Shown: positions 43,511 through 52,993, numbered from the stretch's first letter. The stretch: 64,000 nucleotides of DNA from JANMZO01 sp963763135 (GCA_963763135.1 CAVXNJ010000006.1:1-64000), one strand, 5' to 3'. Notes: generated from the sequence alone by a model not told the origin. A program made the numbers and translations.

Positions 43511-44875
43511 ATGCCAACGCGATTCGAAACGACCGACGTCGTCGTAATCGGCGCCGGGGTTTCCGGCCTGGCCGCCGCCCGGCACATCGTCCGGTGCGGA
43601 AAGTCAGTGCTCGTACTTGACGCCGACACCCGTGTCGGGGGGCGATTGCGCACTCACCACCTCGCCGATGGCACGGCCTTTGATCTTGGTGGTCAGTGGA
43701 TCGCTCCCGCCGAAGAGATGCCGCGGATCAACGCCCTCCTCGCGGAATACCAGCTCGCTACGTTTCAGCAGGTCGACTCGGCCCGGATGGACCTCACCGC
43801 CCACAAGATCGAGAACATGCCCCGCCTCATGCGGGCGGAATGGGAATGGTTTGTGGCCAAGCTCGAGGAGCTGGCCGAATCAGTCGACCCTGAGGTTCTC
43901 CTCCGTACACCCGATGCCACCGCTCTCGATGCCGTAAGTGTCGAAGAGTGGAAGCGGGCGAACCTCGACTCCGAGGAACTGAAGAAGGTGTTCGACCAGA
44001 TTGTTCGCACGGAGTACACCCTGGAGCCCAAAGATGTTTCCATGCTGTACTTCCTCCACGGCATCAAAATGTCCGGCGGCTTGGAGGCGATGTTCTCGTC
44101 CGATGGCGGATCACACAGCACCCGGGTCGTGAAAGGACTCGCTGCGGTTGCCTCATGCATGGCTGCGGAGTTGGGTCACCGGGTCATGCTCGGCTACCAG
44201 GTGTACGACATCATCCACCGAGACGACGGGGTCCGCGTGGTCGCCGAGAACGCGATCATCGAAGCTGACCACGTGATCGTTGCGCTTCCGCCGAACCAGA
44301 TTCAGCGCATCGATTTTGATCCGGTCCTCCCCCGGCGCCGGATGTGGTTGCTCCAGCGGCTCGAAATGGGAAGCGTCATCAAGTGCTTCGCGCTTTACGA
44401 CAAACCGTTCTGGCGGGGGCGCTCGGTGCAGATCGTCGACCCTGAGTTGATCGTTCTCGACCACACGCTCGACGCGTCGTCACCCGACGACAATCACTAT
44501 GCACTCGTAGCATTCATCGGTGGCGACGATGCCGTCGTGTGGTCCGACCGCTCGCCTGAGGACCGCCGGGCCGAGGTGCTCGACGGATTGGCCCGTGTGC
44601 TCGGCGAGGAGGCCCGCACCCCCATCGACTACTTCGATCACGATTGGCTCGCCGAGCCCTTCATCGGCGGAGGTTACGCCTGCTACGCGCCCCCGGGAGT
44701 GATGACGTCGGGATATGAAGAACTGTCGCATCCGATCGGGCCCATCCACTGGGCGGGCACCGAGATGGCGACGACCTACCAGGGCTACGTGGAGGGCGCG
44801 CTGGAATCGGCCGAACGAGCAGCGACCGAAGTCCTCGACGCCCTGTTCGCTCGGGCGCCTCAGCCGGCCCCGTAA
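43511..44875 (+). CDS. FAD-dependent amine oxidase
   Basis: A 454-residue flavin monoamine-oxidase-family enzyme. The FAD dinucleotide motif VVVIGAGVSGLAAARH is near residue 10, RVGGRLRTH follows, and the C-terminal flavin-binding part is GPIHWAGTEMATTYQGYVEG near residue 410. Oxidises amines or polyamines to aldehydes with O2; the substrate is unknown. ATG at 43511 follows TAGGAAG; the longer frame upstream is rejected because the FAD motif should be near the N-terminus. It stands alone. Confidence 0.92.
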   Translation: MPTRFETTDVVVIGAGVSGLAAARHIVRCGKSVLVLDADTRVGGRLRTHHLADGTAFDLGGQWIAPAEEMPRINALLAEYQLATFQQVDSARMDLTAHKIENMPRLMRAEWEWFVAKLEELAESVDPEVLLRTPDATALDAVSVEEWKRANLDSEELKKVFDQIVRTEYTLEPKDVSMLYFLHGIKMSGGLEAMFSSDGGSHSTRVVKGLAAVASCMAAELGHRVMLGYQVYDIIHRDDGVRVVAENAIIEADHVIVALPPNQIQRIDFDPVLPRRRMWLLQRLEMGSVIKCFALYDKPFWRGRSVQIVDPELIVLDHTLDASSPDDNHYALVAFIGGDDAVVWSDRSPEDRRAEVLDGLARVLGEEARTPIDYFDHDWLAEPFIGGGYACYAPPGVMTSGYEELSHPIGPIHWAGTEMATTYQGYVEGALESAERAATEVLDALFARAPQPAP

Positions 44876-44925
44876 CGAGTCGCCCGCCCGACTCGATCGC
44901 GGCTCCCGATCTGCGGCGGGAACTA

Positions 44926-45951
44926 CTACTTCAGAGCGTCGAGGGCGTTCATGGCGCGAACCGCCAGCAACGCGGTTCCGTCTTCGGTCTCCGAAGTTTC
45001 GTTGGTGTCAGCCATGACGCCGGCGCTGTAGCGGTTGCGGACACCTTCGCCGATGCACGCCAGACGCCAACAGGAGAAGGCCTCGTAGTACCCGACGCCC
45101 GAAAGATCACGACCGGTCTTCTCGGCGTAGCGAGCGAGCATGTCGGCTCGCGAAAGGAACCCATCCGAGCCGCTGGGATCGTTCGCGCGCTTAGGTGCTG
45201 GTCCGGGATCGGACCAGTAGACCATCAGGTATCCGATGTCGGCCATGAGATCGCCGAGGGTGCAGAGTTCCCAGTCGAGCACGGCCTTGACGGTGCCGGT
45301 CTCTCGGCTTACGAGGCAGTTGCCGAGCCGGTAGTCACCGTGCACGATGCCGGTGTAGACCTGCTCCGGCCGGGTCGCGGCCAACCTGGCGTGCACTTCC
45401 TCCATGATCGGAAGCTCGCGGATCTTCGACTTTTCCCACTGGATCGACCAGCGCTTCAGCTGCCGCTCGATGTATCCCTCACGGCGGCCGAGCTCACCGA
45501 GCCCGATGTCGTCGGGGTTGACCGCGTGAAGATCCGCGAGTGTGTCGATCAACGAGTGCGACGCTGCGGTGCGAAGTGGTTCGGCAATCGAACGACCCGC
45601 ATCCGGCGAATCCAGCACGATCCCGTCGACGTAGCCCATCACGTAGAAGGGTGCGCCGTTCACGGATTCATCAGTGCACATACCAAGTGCCGGAGCGACC
45701 GGAACGTTGGTCTTACCGACCGCCGAGATGATCCGATGTTCACGGCCCATGTCGTGGGCCGTCGCCAGCACGTTGCCCATCGGCGGACGACGCAGAACGA
45801 ACTGCGTGCCGTCGGCTCCCGTCACCCGATAGGTGAGGTTGGACCGACCGCCCGCAATCAGATCAAAGGTGAAGGGGCCAACGGCTCCAGCCACGTTGGC
45901 AGCAAGCCATGCCGATACCGGTTCCTGCTCAATGCCGCGTACTTCTGCCAT
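44926..45951 (-). CDS. APH-like phosphotransferase of the ACAD10 type
   Basis: A 341-residue kinase-like protein. The N-lobe has FDLIAGGRSNLTYRV and the Lys/Arg strand FVLRRPPMGNVL; the catalytic loop is IVHGDYRLGNCLV and the metal Asp is in VLDWELCTLGD. This pattern is that of the ACAD10/11-associated kinases that act on 4-hydroxyacyl-CoA compounds together with acyl-CoA dehydrogenases. It is the second gene after the SDR (52-base gap), and acyl-CoA enzymes lie nearby. Confidence 0.92.
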   Translation of the reverse strand: MAEVRGIEQEPVSAWLAANVAGAVGPFTFDLIAGGRSNLTYRVTGADGTQFVLRRPPMGNVLATAHDMGREHRIISAVGKTNVPVAPALGMCTDESVNGAPFYVMGYVDGIVLDSPDAGRSIAEPLRTAASHSLIDTLADLHAVNPDDIGLGELGRREGYIERQLKRWSIQWEKSKIRELPIMEEVHARLAATRPEQVYTGIVHGDYRLGNCLVSRETGTVKAVLDWELCTLGDLMADIGYLMVYWSDPGPAPKRANDPSGSDGFLSRADMLARYAEKTGRDLSGVGYYEAFSCWRLACIGEGVRNRYSAGVMADTNETSETEDGTALLAVRAMNALDALK

Positions 45952-46003
45952 GTGGCCCCATCCCTTAGTTCAACGAATTTGATCAGTGTGCGAAACGCTG
46001 CGA

Positions 46004-46777
46004 TTACTTCGGGGGCATACGAATGCCACCGTCGACGCGGATCGTTTCGCCGTTCATGTACGAGTTGCCGAGGAGTTCCACGACCATGGAGCCGAGCTCG
46101 CCCGACGTGCCGAGCCGGTTGGGGAACAGCACGTTCTTGCCCAGGTTGGCCTTGAACGCGTCGGATGCTTCACCGGTGCCGTAGATCGGGGTGTCGATGA
46201 GTCCGGGGGCGATGCAGTTGCAGCGGATGCCCGAAGCGGCGAGGTCACGGGCGACCACGAGGGTCATGCCGACGACGCCACCCTTCGACGACGCGTAGGC
46301 GACCTGGCCGATCTGGCCGTCGAATGCCGCAACCGACGCGATGTTGACGATGGCGCCACGGCCGCCGTCTTCGTCGGGCGTGTTCGAGTTCATGGCGCTG
46401 GCGGCGAGACGGATGCAGTTGAAGCTGCCGATCAGGTTGATCTCGATGACGCGGCGGTAGTTGTCGAGGTCGTGCGGGGTGCCGTCGCGGCTGATCGTGC
46501 GGCCGGCTGAACCGATGCCCGCGGCGTTGACGAGCGACTTGAGCGGGGCCATTTCGACCGCAGTCGTGACCGCGACCTGAACCTGTTCGGCGTTCGTGAC
46601 GTCGCACGGCACGAACGCGCCGCCGAGTTCCTTGGCGAGTGCTTCGCCCTTTTCGGCCTGGCGGTCGAGGTCGGCAATAACGACCTTCACTCCGCGGGCT
46701 GCGAGCAGACGGGCTGCGCCCTCACCGATACCCGACGCGCCGCCGGTGACTATTGCAGAAGTTCCATTGAGTTCCAT
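46004..46777 (-). CDS. Short-chain dehydrogenase (HSD10/3-hydroxyacyl-CoA type)
   Basis: A 257-residue SDR. The NAD motif is TGGASGIGEGAA near residue 11, NAAG is near residue 87, the catalytic Ser is in IVNIASVAAF near residue 147, and YASSK (Tyr and Lys) is near residue 161. The segment DGQIGQVAYASSKGGVVGMT and the overall layout resemble type-II 3-hydroxyacyl-CoA dehydrogenase. It probably oxidises a 3-hydroxyacyl-CoA in beta-oxidation. It is cotranscribed with the ACAD10-type kinase. Confidence 0.93.
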   Translation of the reverse strand: MELNGTSAIVTGGASGIGEGAARLLAARGVKVVIADLDRQAEKGEALAKELGGAFVPCDVTNAEQVQVAVTTAVEMAPLKSLVNAAGIGSAGRTISRDGTPHDLDNYRRVIEINLIGSFNCIRLAASAMNSNTPDEDGGRGAIVNIASVAAFDGQIGQVAYASSKGGVVGMTLVVARDLAASGIRCNCIAPGLIDTPIYGTGEASDAFKANLGKNVLFPNRLGTSGELGSMVVELLGNSYMNGETIRVDGGIRMPPK

Positions 46778-46872
46778 AAGGATCGACAGGCTACGCGTCT
46801 GGGCCGCAAGATATGAAAACGAGCAGGTCGATGGCCACGTCGAGTTTTGTGGCTCGACGGACGCGGGGTGCC

Positions 46873-47703
46873 TTAGACCCGGACCCGGGCGGCGAATCGG
46901 CCCTCGTCGAAGCTCAACCGCACGTCGACGCCAAAGGCGTCCGACACCGTCGTCGACTGCAGGGTCTCCTCGATCGGGCCGCTGGCGACCGTCTGGCCGG
47001 ACCGCAGGAGCAGGGCGTGTGTGAATCCCGGTGGGATCTCCTCCACGTGATGGGTGATCAGCACCGCTCCCGGGAGTTCGGCGTTGGCGGCGATTGCGGC
47101 AATACGGGCGACGAGACGCTCCCGGGCTCCGAGGTCGAGTCCCGCGGCCGGCTCGTCGAGAACCAGAAGATCGGGGTTCGTCATCAGCGACCGGGCCAGC
47201 TGAACCTGCTGGCGCTCCCCCTCGCTGAGGACGCCAAACGAACGGCCGGCCAGATAACCGAACCCTCCTGCGTCGAGCAGGGTCTGGGCCCGGTCACGGT
47301 CCTCCTGCGAGTACTCGTGCCACCACGGTTCGAGCGCTGCGTACTTCGCGGTCATCACCACATCGGCTGCCAACAGTTCCGGACGAACCATCTTGGCGAA
47401 CGCCGCGCTCACCACGCCGAGCCGCGTGCGCAGTACGCGCCAGTCGACACCGCGTCCGAGACGCGCCCCGAGCAGTGACAGGTCGCCGACGGTTGGATGG
47501 AGATACCCGGTGATCAACTGCACGAAGGTGGTCTTTCCACAGCCGTTAGGTCCGAGGACGACCCAACGCTCGCCCGGGTGGACCGCCAGATTCAGATCAC
47601 GCAGGGCCCAGGTCTCCTTCGCGTCGTACGAGACACCGATGCCGGTAAGCCCGATCAGGGACCCGGTTTCGTCGACGGAAAGCTTGGCGGAGGGAGCATC
47701 CAT
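46873..47703 (-). CDS. Stand-alone ABC ATPase
   Basis: A 276-residue ATPase: Walker A GPNGCGKTTF near residue 54, signature LSEGERQQVQLARSL, Walker B LLVLDEPAAGLD and the switch histidine in LITHHVEEI. No permease gene is next to it. The GPNGCGKTT form and the H-loop H-H resemble the ATPases of the ModF/YlmA type, whose role is unclear. It is 95 bases upstream of the SDR on the same strand and may form part of that operon. Confidence 0.88.
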   Translation of the reverse strand: MDAPSAKLSVDETGSLIGLTGIGVSYDAKETWALRDLNLAVHPGERWVVLGPNGCGKTTFVQLITGYLHPTVGDLSLLGARLGRGVDWRVLRTRLGVVSAAFAKMVRPELLAADVVMTAKYAALEPWWHEYSQEDRDRAQTLLDAGGFGYLAGRSFGVLSEGERQQVQLARSLMTNPDLLVLDEPAAGLDLGARERLVARIAAIAANAELPGAVLITHHVEEIPPGFTHALLLRSGQTVASGPIEETLQSTTVSDAFGVDVRLSFDEGRFAARVRV

Positions 47704-47807
47704 GAGGTCATGGAGCGTACTTGCCGTGTTCCCAGCCCCGAGCCGAACTACTGACGCGGCGCGTCGGACTCGGACATAGCCCTCAAGCTCGACTACGTTC
47801 GCTCGCC

Positions 47808-48614
47808 GTGTATGAGTTCGACAGAGATACCGCCGTCACCTGCGTAGCCAACGAGGGCGGCCGATCGGTCTGGTCCGCGGATCTTTCCGCGGGGTGGAGC
47901 ATTGGGGCCAACCCCAACGGCGGGTACGTGCTGGCCGTCGCCGGACGAGCGCTGAGCGAAGCCCTTCCCCAACACCCGGATCCGTTCAGTGTCACCGCTC
48001 ACTACCTGCGCCCCGCTCAACCGGGCCCGGCCACGATCACGATCGACGTCGCCCGTACCGGACGCAAACACTCGACCGCCTCGGCCACGTTCGTGCAGGA
48101 CGGCAAGGAGCGCATCCGGGTACTGGCCACCTATGGCGACCTCTCGGCCCAGGCCGGACCGACTCGCGTCGAGGCCAACCCGCCCGACGTCGCGCCAATC
48201 GAGCAGTGCGTCAGCCGGGGTTCCCTGAGTGTCGACGGTTCGTCGATCGGCGAGCGGTTGCAGGCCATGCTCCATCCGGAGATTGGATGGACCAGCGGTA
48301 CCCCTGGCGGCACTGCGGCACTGACCGGCTGGATCGGCTTCAAAGACGAACGCCCCGCCGACCCACTATCGCTGCTGTTCTTCTCCGACGCGTTCCCACC
48401 AGCTCTTTTTGACTGGCTCCCCGAAAAAGTATGGCTACCTACGATTGAGCTCACCGTCCACGTGCGGGCCAAACCCGCGCCCGGCCCACTGCGCGGCGTC
48501 ATGCGAACCCGCTTCCTCATGGACGGCTATCTCGAGGAAGACGGCGAACTCTGGGACTCGAACAACCGACTTGTCGCTCTGTCGCGCCAACTGGGAATGC
48601 TCTTCAAGCCGTAG
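47808..48614 (+). CDS. Acyl-CoA thioesterase-like protein (TesB/double hotdog)
   Basis: A 268-residue protein with two hotdog-fold halves. The first half has the helix NGGYVLAVAGRALSEAL after a short strand, and strands SVTAHYLRPAQPGPATITID. The second half carries LFFSDAFPPALFD and LTVHVRAKPAPGPLRGVMRT with the closing SRQLGMLFKP. This is the layout of mycobacterial-type thioesterases that release fatty acids from CoA. GTG at 47808 begins the conserved block; the open frame to 47721 is not used. Confidence 0.9.
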   Translation: MYEFDRDTAVTCVANEGGRSVWSADLSAGWSIGANPNGGYVLAVAGRALSEALPQHPDPFSVTAHYLRPAQPGPATITIDVARTGRKHSTASATFVQDGKERIRVLATYGDLSAQAGPTRVEANPPDVAPIEQCVSRGSLSVDGSSIGERLQAMLHPEIGWTSGTPGGTAALTGWIGFKDERPADPLSLLFFSDAFPPALFDWLPEKVWLPTIELTVHVRAKPAPGPLRGVMRTRFLMDGYLEEDGELWDSNNRLVALSRQLGMLFKP

Positions 48615-48617
48615 AGT

Positions 48618-48650
48618 CGTTCCGTTCGTATCGTTCCGTTCGTATCGTTG
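48618..48650. repeat. Tandem repeat of a 14-bp unit
   Basis: TCGTTCCGTTCGTA occurs twice in tandem at 48618-48631 and 48632-48645, followed by a five-base partial copy. It is between convergent genes. Confidence 0.85.
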
Positions 48651-48672
48651 ATCCGACGGTCGCACGCCCGGT

Positions 48673-49836
48673 TCAGCCGAAGGACGTCGCGAACAGGTTG
48701 TCGTAGGCCAGCCCCCACGGCGGCCGAAGGAATCCCAGCGCGCGTACATCTTGTGTCCATACCGCGAATGGCGAGCGTCGAGCGAATGTGCCACCGCCGA
48801 TCACCTTGCTCAGTCGGCCGAGCGACGCCTCTGCGAGTTCGGCCACCGACTCTTTAGCGCGCAACGCGGCATAGGCTCCAGCCTTCGGATCACCCGACTC
48901 CGTCGCCCGAAGCGCTCCCTCCAACGCCTGTGTCGCCAACCAGTACTCGGTCTCCGCGCGTGTCCACTCAACCCGTTCATATGCACGCATAGTATCTCGT
49001 TTCGGCGCAAGTTGCTCTTTCGCTGTGCGGAAGGCCTCGTCGAGGACCCCGACGACGACAGCTGTAAACACGTTCGGGATGAACGGAGCGACTGCCGCCG
49101 CCACAATGCCGATCGGACGATCCCACGCCATGCGGATAGCGGGACAGGAGTCCAACCGCATCGCGTGGCTCTGCGTCGCCGCCATGCCCATGCCATCCCA
49201 CTCAGCGGTAAGAGTCATGCCGGCGCTACCGTCCCACGGACGGCCACCGGTCTCGATGACAAAGAACGCGGGCTCGGTAGCGTCGACCGGAAGCGCTGTA
49301 GTGAGCATGAACGACATCACGCCACTGCCGCTGCCGAAGTGCTTGTCGCCGGTGAGTCGAAACGCCTCACCCGAGAGTTGGCCGGATGCTTCGGAGTCGG
49401 GAGCGGCGATCGTTTTGGTCTTGAAGATGTCGCCGCCGCTGCCCGGCTCCGAGGTGATCGTCCCCCACTGGCGGCCGGCGGCGACACTTTCAAACACGGC
49501 CCGGCGTTGCGTCTCCCACGCAGTGCTTGTCGGGTCGTCGGGCGCAAGCCAGTAGCCGAGCACGGCAGGGTGCATCGCCGACACGAGTGCCACCGACGGA
49601 TCCACTGCTGCAAGCGTCCGTAGCAATCCGCAGATCGGACGCGTCGAACGTGTGCTGTCCTCCCACAGCCCGCCCATTGACTCGGGCACGGCAGCACGCA
49701 GAATACCTGCGTCGGCCAGCCGGGCGAAGTCGGCCGGATCGAGGTTGCGACGGGTCTGCCGCTCCGGGCGCTGTGAGCGCCAGTCGTCAGCGATTGCGCT
49801 GACTCGTTCCTCAAGCAGGGGCCACGAGAGATCCAT
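48673..49836 (-). CDS. Acyl-CoA dehydrogenase-family flavoprotein
   Basis: A 387-residue acyl-CoA-dehydrogenase-like flavoenzyme. The N-terminal helical domain contains DPADFARLADAGILRAAVPE and MGGLWED. The FAD-contact region is QWGTITSEPGSGGDIFKTKT (with TSEPGSGGD in place of the common TE-PxxGSD), and the middle barrel follows. The C-terminal helical domain has GGGTFARRSPFAVWTQDVRA. The catalytic Glu of standard enzymes is not evident, so it might be a monooxygenase- or desulfurase-type relative (DszC/HsaA-like). It stands convergent with the thioesterase gene. Confidence 0.88.
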   Translation of the reverse strand: MDLSWPLLEERVSAIADDWRSQRPERQTRRNLDPADFARLADAGILRAAVPESMGGLWEDSTRSTRPICGLLRTLAAVDPSVALVSAMHPAVLGYWLAPDDPTSTAWETQRRAVFESVAAGRQWGTITSEPGSGGDIFKTKTIAAPDSEASGQLSGEAFRLTGDKHFGSGSGVMSFMLTTALPVDATEPAFFVIETGGRPWDGSAGMTLTAEWDGMGMAATQSHAMRLDSCPAIRMAWDRPIGIVAAAVAPFIPNVFTAVVVGVLDEAFRTAKEQLAPKRDTMRAYERVEWTRAETEYWLATQALEGALRATESGDPKAGAYAALRAKESVAELAEASLGRLSKVIGGGTFARRSPFAVWTQDVRALGFLRPPWGLAYDNLFATSFG

Positions 49837-50083
49837 GGACGGAGACTAGTGGGGGAACGCAATGCGTCGCTCGGGAGTCGAAACGATATGGATTCGCGCT
49901 CGCTCGACATTGGTTCCGTCGCTACACCAGAGCAACGCCGATTCATCGCCGATTTGATCGTCGAGTCAGCCGATTCGACGTCGTCGAGGCCAACGCGCAG
50001 CAGCGTGTGCCGCAACGGTGCTGACAGTCGCTCTGGGAGCGACGCGGTGCACGAGTATCGAGCAGCACGAGTGTCCGGGATCG

Positions 50084-50371
50084 TCAGGTCAACGAGGTGC
50101 TCTTCGCGATCTCGTACTGCATCACGTTGGCGTCGAGAATCATCGCCTCCTGACCATCGCTGGGTCCTGCTCCACGAAACGATTCCACGGCCTCGACCGA
50201 TTCCCATTGCTCAAAGACGTTGATGCGGCCCGGTTCGATTGGATCCGCCGAAAGGTGAAAATCAACACATCCTTCGGCAACGCGGGCCGCCCGGGCCACG
50301 TCGATACAACCTTGGAGGTAGTTCTCTCTTTGGTCAGGCGCAACCTTCAGGAACCCAGCAACGATGATCAT
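50084..50371 (-). CDS. Small ABM-family monooxygenase-like protein
   Basis: A 95-residue ferredoxin-like protein of the antibiotic-biosynthesis-monooxygenase family: MIIVAGFLKVAPDQRENYLQ at the start, a helix with DVARAARVAEGCVDFHLSAD, and NVFEQWESVEAVESF, the conserved W-x-S motif. Members are cofactor-free quinol or polyketide oxygenases, or haem-degrading proteins; the substrate is unknown. A GTG two codons upstream is an alternative start. It stands alone. Confidence 0.85.
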   Translation of the reverse strand: MIIVAGFLKVAPDQRENYLQGCIDVARAARVAEGCVDFHLSADPIEPGRINVFEQWESVEAVESFRGAGPSDGQEAMILDANVMQYEIAKSTSLT

Positions 50372-50377
50372 CTGCAC

Positions 50378-50699
50378 GAGCGTAGATCCCGTCGGAAACT
50401 GAGCACCCCTTTCGGGAGAGTCGCCAGGTACCGTGCGTGTGACTTGACTGACTCGCCCCAGGAGGTTTTTTGACCGTCTTGCGCCGAGTGCATCTTTCAG
50501 GCCTTGAACCGCCCTTTACGTAGCGACAGTGCTGATTGACCCCGCAAACGTGGCCTCGCTCGCGCATGCGAAGTGACACGAGCTCCCGCGATGTGCGACA
50601 AACGGGGTTCCTGGCGGCGACCAACGGTTTGGCACCGAGATGGTCATTCTTGTGCCCTCAGTCGCTCCACGAGCGACTAAGCGAACGAGTATGCGAGCG
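50378..50699. other. About 320 bases without a gene
   Basis: Only short out-of-frame openings are found here. I see no tRNA, ribosome-site-led start or strong palindrome. It separates the small ABM gene from the DUF1611 gene. Confidence 0.5.
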
Positions 50700-51758
50700 T
50701 CAGGCTGGCGAGCCGCCGAAGATCGCGTCGTACAGACGGTCGGCCCCGTGGAACACCGGGTCGGCGCACGTGATACCGGTCTCATCTTCGACCGCTTGAC
50801 ATGCCGCGTCAATCTCGGCGGGGCTCAACTTCGCGCAGTTCAACGCGATGGCGCGGACCTTGGCGGCGGGGAACGACGGGGATGCGGCGGCGACCGCCTC
50901 GTACATCGCAACGACTTCACGCAACGGCGGGATGGCCACGTCGTCGAGTTGGTCGACCACGGTCTGGTTGGCCCGGTGGACGAGCACGAGATCGGTCGGC
51001 ATCGAACCTCGGAGAAGCGCCATCCAGGCCGTCGACCCCGGGTGAAGGGCGGACCCTTGACCTTCGACCCACAACACGTCGTTGTCATCGCCGTACTTCA
51101 GGCAGAGCGCTTCGATCGAACCTGACGCGAAGTCGACACGCACAGCATCGAGGGGAACGCCATCACCGCTTATACAGATTCCGATCTGTCCCGTCGCGAG
51201 AAACTTCGACCGGAGTCCCCGGGCCCGAGCGACCCGGTCAAGTTCCAGCGACGCCGTCATCTTCCCGATCGCCATGTCGGTACCGACCGTCAGCACCCGG
51301 CGGGCGGAAACCCCGCGGGCCCGACCCCTCCCGCTGACCAGACCCGTCGGCTCCTGACGAACGTCCCAGATCCACGCGCCCGGCTGGAGCGCCGCAGCGA
51401 ACTCGGGATCCTCGTTGTAACGGCCGTGCAGGCCGTTGACCAGGTTCATGCCTTTTCTAAGCGCGCTGACTATCTCGACGCGGTACGGAGGAGGAAGCAC
51501 GCCACCACTGGTCGCTACGGCAATCACCAGGGTGTCGGCCCCCAACGCGTGGGCGTCTTCGGCCGTCGCGACGATCGGGACATCGACGTCGATGCCGGTG
51601 ATGTCGCGGACACTGCCTCCGACCTCATCGGACGCCACCACACACGTGATCGGGTTGTCGCTGTACCGCATGAGGCCGTAGCCCATCTTGCCGTTACGCG
51701 ACCGGAGGTATCCGTCGCTCATCAACAGTGCGAGTCGATTCGCCGCGGTGAGCATCAT
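50700..51758 (-). CDS. DUF1611 P-loop protein (DgcN-like)
   Basis: A 352-residue DUF1611 protein. The N-terminal domain is Rossmann-like (ITGIDVDVPIVATAEDA; TLVIAVATSGG), and the C-terminal domain carries a P-loop-like VGTDMAIGKMTASLEL near residue 180 followed by ATGQIGICISGDGVPLDAV and VEGQGSALHPG. In marine bacteria a DUF1611 enzyme (DgcN) acylates D-glutamate and works with a racemase (DgcA) of the enolase superfamily. Here the upstream gene, overlapping by four bases, is exactly such an enolase-superfamily epimerase. The DgcN call is by analogy. Confidence 0.9.
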   Translation of the reverse strand: MMLTAANRLALLMSDGYLRSRNGKMGYGLMRYSDNPITCVVASDEVGGSVRDITGIDVDVPIVATAEDAHALGADTLVIAVATSGGVLPPPYRVEIVSALRKGMNLVNGLHGRYNEDPEFAAALQPGAWIWDVRQEPTGLVSGRGRARGVSARRVLTVGTDMAIGKMTASLELDRVARARGLRSKFLATGQIGICISGDGVPLDAVRVDFASGSIEALCLKYGDDNDVLWVEGQGSALHPGSTAWMALLRGSMPTDLVLVHRANQTVVDQLDDVAIPPLREVVAMYEAVAAASPSFPAAKVRAIALNCAKLSPAEIDAACQAVEDETGITCADPVFHGADRLYDAIFGGSPA

Positions 51759-52861
51759 GCCACCTCGACCCGATTGCTCGACTCGGCCGAAACCAGGCGC
51801 ACACCGAGCCCGGCGAGATCGTTCGGGACCACCCGGCCGTCGGCGTAGGTGGCCCCTACGAACGGATCGTTGAGGAGATTGAGGTGGCTGTCGAGATCGA
51901 TATGGTCACATAGCGATCCGATCTGAGCGCCTGCGCTAATCGCCAGCGACGACTCTCCCATGCATCCGATCATCACCGACAGGCCGTGGGCGCGGGCGGT
52001 GTTGATGATCCGCAACGCTCCGGTTATCCCGCCACACTTCATGAGCTTCAGGTTCACTCCGTGCAGGCGGTCAGCCAAATTCGCCACGTCTGACGCCGAA
52101 TGAATCGACTCGTCGGCGTAGATCGGAAGCTCCGACGACCGAAACAGCGAGAGTAACGAATCGTCGTCGCCTTCAGCCAGCGGCTGCTCGACGTAGGTGA
52201 CGCCTCGGTCGGCGAGCCACGGGATCATCGTCTTGGCGTCGGCCAGGTTCCATCCGCAGTTGGCGTCGACCCTCCACGCCGGTTCGGGCACATCGACCGA
52301 TCGCGCCGACTCCTGAACGACGGTGAACATCGCCTGATCCGCTTCGATTCCGGCGGGCTGCCCTAACTTGATCTTCAGCACCCGGGCCCGGGTTCGGCTC
52401 AGTATCTCCGGCACCCGCTCCCGGATGATCTCGGTCGGATTGATTCCAATGGTGAGCGAGGTTGGAACGATTCGGGTCGGGTCGAGTCCGAGAATCCGCC
52501 AGACCGGAAGATCCGAGCGCTTACCGAGCCAGTCAAAACAGGCCATGTCGATGGCTGCCCGGATCGCACTGCCCGTTCGCCCCACCGGACCGAGCAACGA
52601 CTCGATGCGTTGCGTGTCGGTCGGGTGCAGCGGTTCGAACACCGAAGCCCATTCGGCAACGGCCGATTCGGCCGACTCGGCCGAATCTCCGGTGACCTCG
52701 CTCGGAGCCATCTCTCCGATTCCCACGACACCCTCATGTTCAACGGATACAACGACGTTGGTCGAGCCCGAGCTGGTGCCCCGGCTGATGGTCAGCGGGT
52801 GTCGTTTCACGAGTTCGATTCGCTCCGAGGTGATTCTCACGGGTCGAACTCTACGGGACAC
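51755..52861 (-). CDS. Dipeptide epimerase / N-acyl-amino-acid racemase (enolase superfamily, DgcA-like)
   Basis: A 368-residue enolase-superfamily enzyme with the dipeptide-epimerase arrangement: KxK motif in VLKIKLG near residue 165 (first catalytic Lys), metal ligands in WRVDANCGW, TYVEQPLAEGD and IYADESIH, and the second catalytic Lys in LKLMKCGGITGAL near residue 270. It inverts the alpha carbon of an amino acid in a dipeptide (L-Ala-D/L-Glu) or an N-acyl amino acid. Its stop overlaps the DUF1611 start. Role in D-amino-acid or cell-wall-peptide salvage is expected. Confidence 0.92.
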   Translation of the reverse strand: MSRRVRPVRITSERIELVKRHPLTISRGTSSGSTNVVVSVEHEGVVGIGEMAPSEVTGDSAESAESAVAEWASVFEPLHPTDTQRIESLLGPVGRTGSAIRAAIDMACFDWLGKRSDLPVWRILGLDPTRIVPTSLTIGINPTEIIRERVPEILSRTRARVLKIKLGQPAGIEADQAMFTVVQESARSVDVPEPAWRVDANCGWNLADAKTMIPWLADRGVTYVEQPLAEGDDDSLLSLFRSSELPIYADESIHSASDVANLADRLHGVNLKLMKCGGITGALRIINTARAHGLSVMIGCMGESSLAISAGAQIGSLCDHIDLDSHLNLLNDPFVGATYADGRVVPNDLAGLGVRLVSAESSNRVEVA

Positions 52862-52961
52862 GGCGCCGTCGATGGGGAACCGGCGGCACCCTGCAACATG
52901 ATCCGTGCAACAAGATCCGCGCAGCGCTCTCCACGCGACGCTTTCCGCTCAACGCGCGCTT

Positions 52962-52979
52962 CACGCAAGTACTTGCGTG
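52962..52979. other. Perfect 18-bp palindrome
   Basis: CACGCAAGTACTTGCGTG is a perfect palindrome without a loop, 15 bases beyond the stop of the GH3 gene and about 100 bases upstream of the epimerase start. It could be an operator for the epimerase/DUF1611 operon or an end-of-transcript structure. Confidence 0.6.
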
Positions 52980-52993
52980 GAGCGTCGAACCCG

